34,941 nucleotides of DNA from an uncultured Pseudomonadales bacterium (lineage in GTDB: Bacteria; Pseudomonadota; Gammaproteobacteria; Pseudomonadales; UBA7434). This document shows positions 31,175 through 34,941 of this stretch, piece after piece. The position numbers and the translations under genes are program-made. Location: contig CAJQKT010000009.1 in NCBI GenBank assembly GCA_905478995.1, forward strand, positions 1 to 34,941. Reading direction: 5' to 3'. Position 1 is the first letter of the stretch, and each line of letters starts with the position of its first letter. The notes beneath the pieces are model-generated. The model was not told where the DNA came from, did not search any database, and saw only the letters and a list, made by a program, of their open reading frames with translations.

Positions 31175-32512
31175 ATGGCAATCATTGCCCATCAAATAGC
31201 GCCTACTGGTGGAGTATACTTTGGCAACTATGCGAAAATTGACCACCGTTATAAACCCTCAGGCCGCACTGTGATCGGGCCCATCGTGCAACACTCGGCT
31301 TTTTTCGTCTGCGCTGCGCTGCCTCGATATAGCGTGGCCTGGGTTGCCCTGTCTATTGGGGCGGCCATGACTACACTACCTAACCACAGTCTTGCATCAA
31401 GCAACATTGAGTTTACCCTCAACGCTCAGTGCCCACCGAGCTACAGATTGGCTGCCGACAATCGATGCTCGCTCCGCCATCGCTATCAATTATATGAATC
31501 GCTCCAAGACCGCGGTGTAGGCGGGCTCAAAACGGCGCTGCCTGAGGCACGCGATGGTTTCAGCCCACAACAAATTGATTTAGGGCGACTACTGTTTTTT
31601 GATCCGATTTTATCAGCAAACCACAGTCTGTCTTGCGCTACCTGCCACAATCCCGCCCAAGGATTCAGCGATGGTATGGGGCGTGGCCGCGGCATCAATG
31701 GCAGCATACAACAGCGCTCTGCGCCCACTTTATGGAACAGCGGCTTTCTGTCTTTATTTTTTTGGGACGCGAGGGCCACAAGCTTAGAACAACAAGCAAA
31801 AAGCCCGCTCTTTAGCGTAAATGAAATGGGCAACACGCCTGCCAAATTGTTAGCCAGCATGCAGCAAAGCCCTGCCTACAAGAAACTTTTCGCGCAGGCT
31901 TTTCCTGAACATCCCCAAGCCGTGAGCATCGAGCATATTCTTACCGCATTGAGTGCTTTTCAAAGCTCTTTGATATCGCTCAATAGCCGCTACGACCAAT
32001 ATGCACATGGGTACCATCAAGCGCTCAACGAGCAAGAATTAGAGGGGCTCAATATTTTTCGCTCGTTTGTTGCGCGCTGCTCTCAATGCCACACCCCACC
32101 GCTCTTCACCAACCAACAAATTGCGGTCATTGGCACTCCCGAGCCCAGTGATTTGCCGCGCGATATAGGGGCAGAAAAAACCTTTAATGCCAGCGTTTTG
32201 CGCGGCGGCTTCAAAGTCCCTACACTACGCAACATTGCTAACACTGCTCCCTATATGCACTCGGGTAGATTCAACACCCTGCGCGAGGCCACTGAGTTTT
32301 ACAATAAAGGGCGCGGACATGCGGTCGATAACGAAGAACAACTGCTCCTGCACTGGCACATTTCAGAGCCCAACTTAACCGCTCAAGAAATTGATCGCTT
32401 AGTAGATTTTATGCATACGTTGACCGATGAAAGCCTTATACCCAACACTCCAGCACACGTGCCTTCAGGGCTGCCGCTGATGCACCAGGAGAACCACTAT
32501 GAACAACAGTAA
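31175..32512 (+). CDS. Di-heme cytochrome c peroxidase/MauG-family protein
   Basis: A 445-residue periplasmic di-heme protein as drawn. Two c-type heme sites are present: SCATCHNPAQGFSDG (Cys154, Cys157, His158) and RCSQCHTPPLF (Cys302, Cys305, His306). Family signatures DLGRLLFFDPILSANHSLSC, VPTLRNIANTAPYMHSGRF and EFYNKGRGH are clear. The export signal is around SAFFVCAALPRYSVAWVALSIGAA, deep in the frame, so the true start may be GTG 31271 rather than ATG 31175, which has no ribosome site. Family members reduce peroxide or oxidise partner proteins. The gene overlaps the next by 14 bp, and that next product is a likely partner. Confidence 0.9.
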   Translation: MAIIAHQIAPTGGVYFGNYAKIDHRYKPSGRTVIGPIVQHSAFFVCAALPRYSVAWVALSIGAAMTTLPNHSLASSNIEFTLNAQCPPSYRLAADNRCSLRHRYQLYESLQDRGVGGLKTALPEARDGFSPQQIDLGRLLFFDPILSANHSLSCATCHNPAQGFSDGMGRGRGINGSIQQRSAPTLWNSGFLSLFFWDARATSLEQQAKSPLFSVNEMGNTPAKLLASMQQSPAYKKLFAQAFPEHPQAVSIEHILTALSAFQSSLISLNSRYDQYAHGYHQALNEQELEGLNIFRSFVARCSQCHTPPLFTNQQIAVIGTPEPSDLPRDIGAEKTFNASVLRGGFKVPTLRNIANTAPYMHSGRFNTLREATEFYNKGRGHAVDNEEQLLLHWHISEPNLTAQEIDRLVDFMHTLTDESLIPNTPAHVPSGLPLMHQENHYEQQ

Positions 32513-34031
32513 ACGTTCAGGCCTGACCATTGCGCTACTTGTGTTTTTTGCGCTATCTGTATTTGTAGCTGGCTGGTACGTTGGCCAGAATAAACATCAG
32601 CCACCCACCATCACATCGAGCCTGGGCGGTGCGAGTTACAGTGGCGGCTATCGTCCAAGCAATGAGGTCGTCCCGCATGGTAACAGCGCGGTAAAAACTC
32701 GCAGTAAAACCGGCAACGTACATGTTGTTGAGCCCGGCGGTTCCATTCAAAAAATGGTAGAGCGCGCGCAGCCTGGCGACACCATTCAAGTAATGCCTGG
32801 CACCTATTCCGAAACGGTCTACATCGATAAAGACGACATTCATTTAGTGGGCGTAATTTTGGCTGGTGAGCGCGCGACGCTCAATGGCCTAGGCAAACTC
32901 AACGATGCTATTCTTTACTCAGGCAATAACATCATTATTGAAAATTTTAAAATCACTGCCTACAAAGGCAACGGCATTATGAGTCAGGCCGGCAACAATT
33001 TTGAAATTCGCAACAACATTATTATTGACACCGGCATCTACGGCATTTTTCCTCAGCTGGGCAAGAATGGGCTAATTGAGCATAACGTGGTATCGGGCAT
33101 CGCCGATGCGGCAATTTATGTGGGCATGAGTGACAACATACACGTGGCCTACAACGAAGTGTTTGATAGCGTAGCGGGCATTGAAATAGAAAATAGCCGC
33201 CATGCGATTGTTGAGCACAATCACACGCATCACAACACTGGTGGGATTTTGGCATTTATTACGCCAGGTTTGCCGGTCAAAGATACCTACGACGTCATCA
33301 TTCGCAACAACTTTATTCTCGACAACAACACCGCAAATTTTGGCGCACCGGGATCCACGGTAGCGGGAATTCCTGCGGGCACCGGCATTTTGGTCATGGC
33401 CGCTGACGACGTCATTATTGAAGGCAACATTATTAGCAACAATAAAACTGCGGGCATTTTAATTACCGACCATGCCAATGCGGAAAATCTCACCCTCGAC
33501 CTTGATTCGGATCCGAATGCTGATAGAGCGATGATTTTAGACAATGTAATGATCAACAATGGCTACGATACCATTGATGTTATAAGGGCCTTCGCGCTGA
33601 CTGAGTTGCACACCGGCAATATTGATATTTTTCAAATCGGGCCCAGCCAAGACAGCTGCATTATTAATCGACATCGCTATCATGCTGTAGGCATCGGTGA
33701 CTTTTCTGAATGCACATTCAACAATACTGACAATATCGACAATTACTTAATCGCCGGAGGTGCCGAGCCCCGCGTAATCGCTCCATCCGAGCGTGGCGAA
33801 ATTGCCTATCTGGGCATCTGTACAGGCTGCCATAGCTATACAGGCCGACTCATTGGCCCACCGGTGCAGCTCATTCAAGCTATGTATAAAGACAACCCCG
33901 AAGGGCTAGCTGCCTACATTAATGCGCCCATTAAAAGACAGCCCAACTACCCCCCTATGCCGGCACAAAATTATCTCGACCCAGAAACACAATTAGCCGT
34001 GGCCCATTATATTTTGCAGGTTGGCCCCTAG
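32499..34031 (+). CDS. Membrane-anchored parallel beta-helix protein fused to a C-terminal cytochrome c domain
   Basis: A 510-residue envelope protein. A single N-terminal helix (about 8-28, GLTIALLVFFALSVFVAGW) anchors it with the bulk in the periplasm. Residues about 80-360 form a right-handed parallel beta-helix of NosD/pectate-lyase type, seen as repeated N-x-I-I and G-I units (IIIENFKITAY, FEIRNNIIIDTGIYGI, IRNNFILDN, VIIEGNIISNN). A cytochrome c domain closes the protein: CTGCH (Cys441, Cys444, His445) and YPPMPAQ with Met487 as likely sixth ligand. AGGAGAA precedes ATG 32499, inside the end of the di-heme gene. The fusion suggests electron exchange with that protein and a substrate bound on the helix. 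Confidence 0.88.
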   Translation: MNNSKRSGLTIALLVFFALSVFVAGWYVGQNKHQPPTITSSLGGASYSGGYRPSNEVVPHGNSAVKTRSKTGNVHVVEPGGSIQKMVERAQPGDTIQVMPGTYSETVYIDKDDIHLVGVILAGERATLNGLGKLNDAILYSGNNIIIENFKITAYKGNGIMSQAGNNFEIRNNIIIDTGIYGIFPQLGKNGLIEHNVVSGIADAAIYVGMSDNIHVAYNEVFDSVAGIEIENSRHAIVEHNHTHHNTGGILAFITPGLPVKDTYDVIIRNNFILDNNTANFGAPGSTVAGIPAGTGILVMAADDVIIEGNIISNNKTAGILITDHANAENLTLDLDSDPNADRAMILDNVMINNGYDTIDVIRAFALTELHTGNIDIFQIGPSQDSCIINRHRYHAVGIGDFSECTFNNTDNIDNYLIAGGAEPRVIAPSERGEIAYLGICTGCHSYTGRLIGPPVQLIQAMYKDNPEGLAAYINAPIKRQPNYPPMPAQNYLDPETQLAVAHYILQVGP

Positions 34032-34100
34032 CGCCTTTTAAACCCGCGAGCCTCAAGTTTTAGAGGCCTCTAATCACCGACTCTTCTCATTTGGCACTCT

Positions 34101-34895
34101 ATGAACTCATCAACATTCAGCGACATCATTAACAGCACTTCGCAAAACGCCGACCACACATTTACCACCGACATACCCACCAACTGGATGCAAGGCCGTA
34201 CCACTTATGGTGGTTTATCAGCGGCGCTATGCCTTGAGGCTGTGCAGCGCACCTACCCTGAGCTACCGCCACTTCGGTCTGCACACGTCAGCTTTGCTGG
34301 CCCTGTTGGTGGCACAGTTAGCATCAGTACAAAGCTCATGCGCCAAGGCGGCTCGGTCTGCTTTATTAGCGCCGAGTTACAAGGTGAAAAAGGCCTCGCT
34401 ACCCATGTTGTTTTTTGTTTTGGCAGCAGTAGGCCATCACGCATAGACCAAGACTTCATGTCATTTCCTGACTTGCCTTCGCCACAGGAGTCTGAAGATT
34501 TTTTTACCTCGGCACAAAGACCGCCCTTTACTCACCAATTCGACTGCCTGCTAGCCGAAGGCGATCGACCCATTACTGGGTCCAAGCAATCAACGGTGTC
34601 TTTGTGGGTGAGGCATAAAGATAAAGCCGCCAATAATTTGGTCGGCTTACTTAGCTTGGCAGACATGCCTCCGCCTGCGCTGCTACCCATGTTTGAAGAG
34701 TTTAAGCCGGTCAGCTCAATGACTTGGTCAATGAATTTTTTAACCGAAAATATCGACACGCAAGACGGATGGTGGTTGTTAAAAAGTATCGCTGAGCATG
34801 GCCGCGACGGCTATTCTAGTCAAAATATGGAAGTGTGGAACAGCCATGGGCAACTCGTGATAGCGGGCCGTCAAAATGTCGCCATGTTTTACTAA
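34101..34895 (+). CDS. TesB-like acyl-CoA thioesterase (double hotdog)
   Basis: A 264-residue protein with two hotdog-type halves. The first contains TTYGGLSAALCLEAVQRTYPELPPLRSAHVSFAGPV, the N-terminal thioesterase signature. The second ends with GWWLLKSIAEHGRDGYSSQNMEVWNSHGQLVIAGRQNVAMFY, the usual C-terminal hotdog with the catalytic-side Asp (near DGYSSQ). Family members hydrolyse acyl-CoA to the free acid. It starts at ATG 34101, 69 bp after the beta-helix cytochrome gene, with no strong ribosome site. It is complete within the window. Role could be CoA recycling in lipid or acid degradation. Confidence 0.88.
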   Translation: MNSSTFSDIINSTSQNADHTFTTDIPTNWMQGRTTYGGLSAALCLEAVQRTYPELPPLRSAHVSFAGPVGGTVSISTKLMRQGGSVCFISAELQGEKGLATHVVFCFGSSRPSRIDQDFMSFPDLPSPQESEDFFTSAQRPPFTHQFDCLLAEGDRPITGSKQSTVSLWVRHKDKAANNLVGLLSLADMPPPALLPMFEEFKPVSSMTWSMNFLTENIDTQDGWWLLKSIAEHGRDGYSSQNMEVWNSHGQLVIAGRQNVAMFY

Positions 34896-34941
34896 ACCCG
34901 CCATTCAGGTCCATAGGTCTAACGGAGCTTGATGCACCAAA

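Noticed and set aside
1-34941. CRISPR arrays, tRNA or rRNA genes, insertion sequences, phage or plasmid genes
   Set aside because: No regularly spaced repeats, no cloverleaf with a TTCRANY arm noticed, and no transposase, integrase or phage-family protein among the coding regions.

Overview
The window reads as a chromosomal stretch of a Gram-negative, probably marine or aquatic gammaproteobacterium. The basis is indirect: Shine-Dalgarno-led genes, moderate GC, outer-membrane and periplasmic proteins, a BLUF photosensor, a 7TM-GGDEF protein and a mix of fatty-acid and xenobiotic families typical of that group. No rRNA, tRNA, insertion sequence, integrase or CRISPR array was seen, so the genus is not fixed. 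Thirty-five protein genes are supported and coding density is high.

Region 1 (about 0.1-7.7 kb) is a detoxification and catabolism block. A forward set (GST, LinB-like haloalkane dehalogenase, DUF1330 protein, SDR) converges on a reverse operon (zinc-less MDR reductase, long GST, SDR, second haloalkane dehalogenase of the DhlA-like class, unknown protein). The reverse operon has a near-consensus promoter whose -35 box lies inside a 20-bp palindrome, which looks like a repressor operator. Dehalogenation to an alcohol, oxidation by SDRs, enone reduction and glutathione chemistry is the simplest joint reading (inference).

Region 2 (7.8-13.4 kb, forward) joins a MoxR ATPase, a CoxE-like VWA protein, a membrane-anchored alpha/beta hydrolase, a tandem DsbA/kappa-GST-like protein and a small GST. 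A strong hairpin separates it from a convergent HSL-type esterase and a membrane-anchored DUF1330-like protein. A second long GST and an SDR follow (15.3-17.2 kb).

Region 3 (17.3-24.0 kb, mostly reverse) is membrane and signalling: a small exported protein, a palindrome- and hairpin-rich non-coding interval, a sterol desaturase-type di-iron protein overlapping a 7TM diguanylate cyclase, a membrane-anchored hydrolase, an exported repeat protein and a short BLUF protein.

Region 4 (24.4-29.0 kb, forward) holds a TauD/TfdA dioxygenase, two adjacent acyl-CoA dehydrogenases that look like a catalytic and a degenerate subunit, and a BASS-type (bile acid:sodium symporter family) transporter. The pairing resembles heteromeric steroid side-chain dehydrogenases, though the substrate is unknown.

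Region 5 (29.1-34.9 kb) holds a reverse cluster with MerT-like and MerP/HMA-like proteins, a beta-barrel-like protein and a Cys-rich exported protein. It is divergent from a di-heme MauG/CcpA-type cytochrome coupled to an unusual beta-helix protein with a C-terminal cytochrome c domain. A TesB-like thioesterase closes the window.
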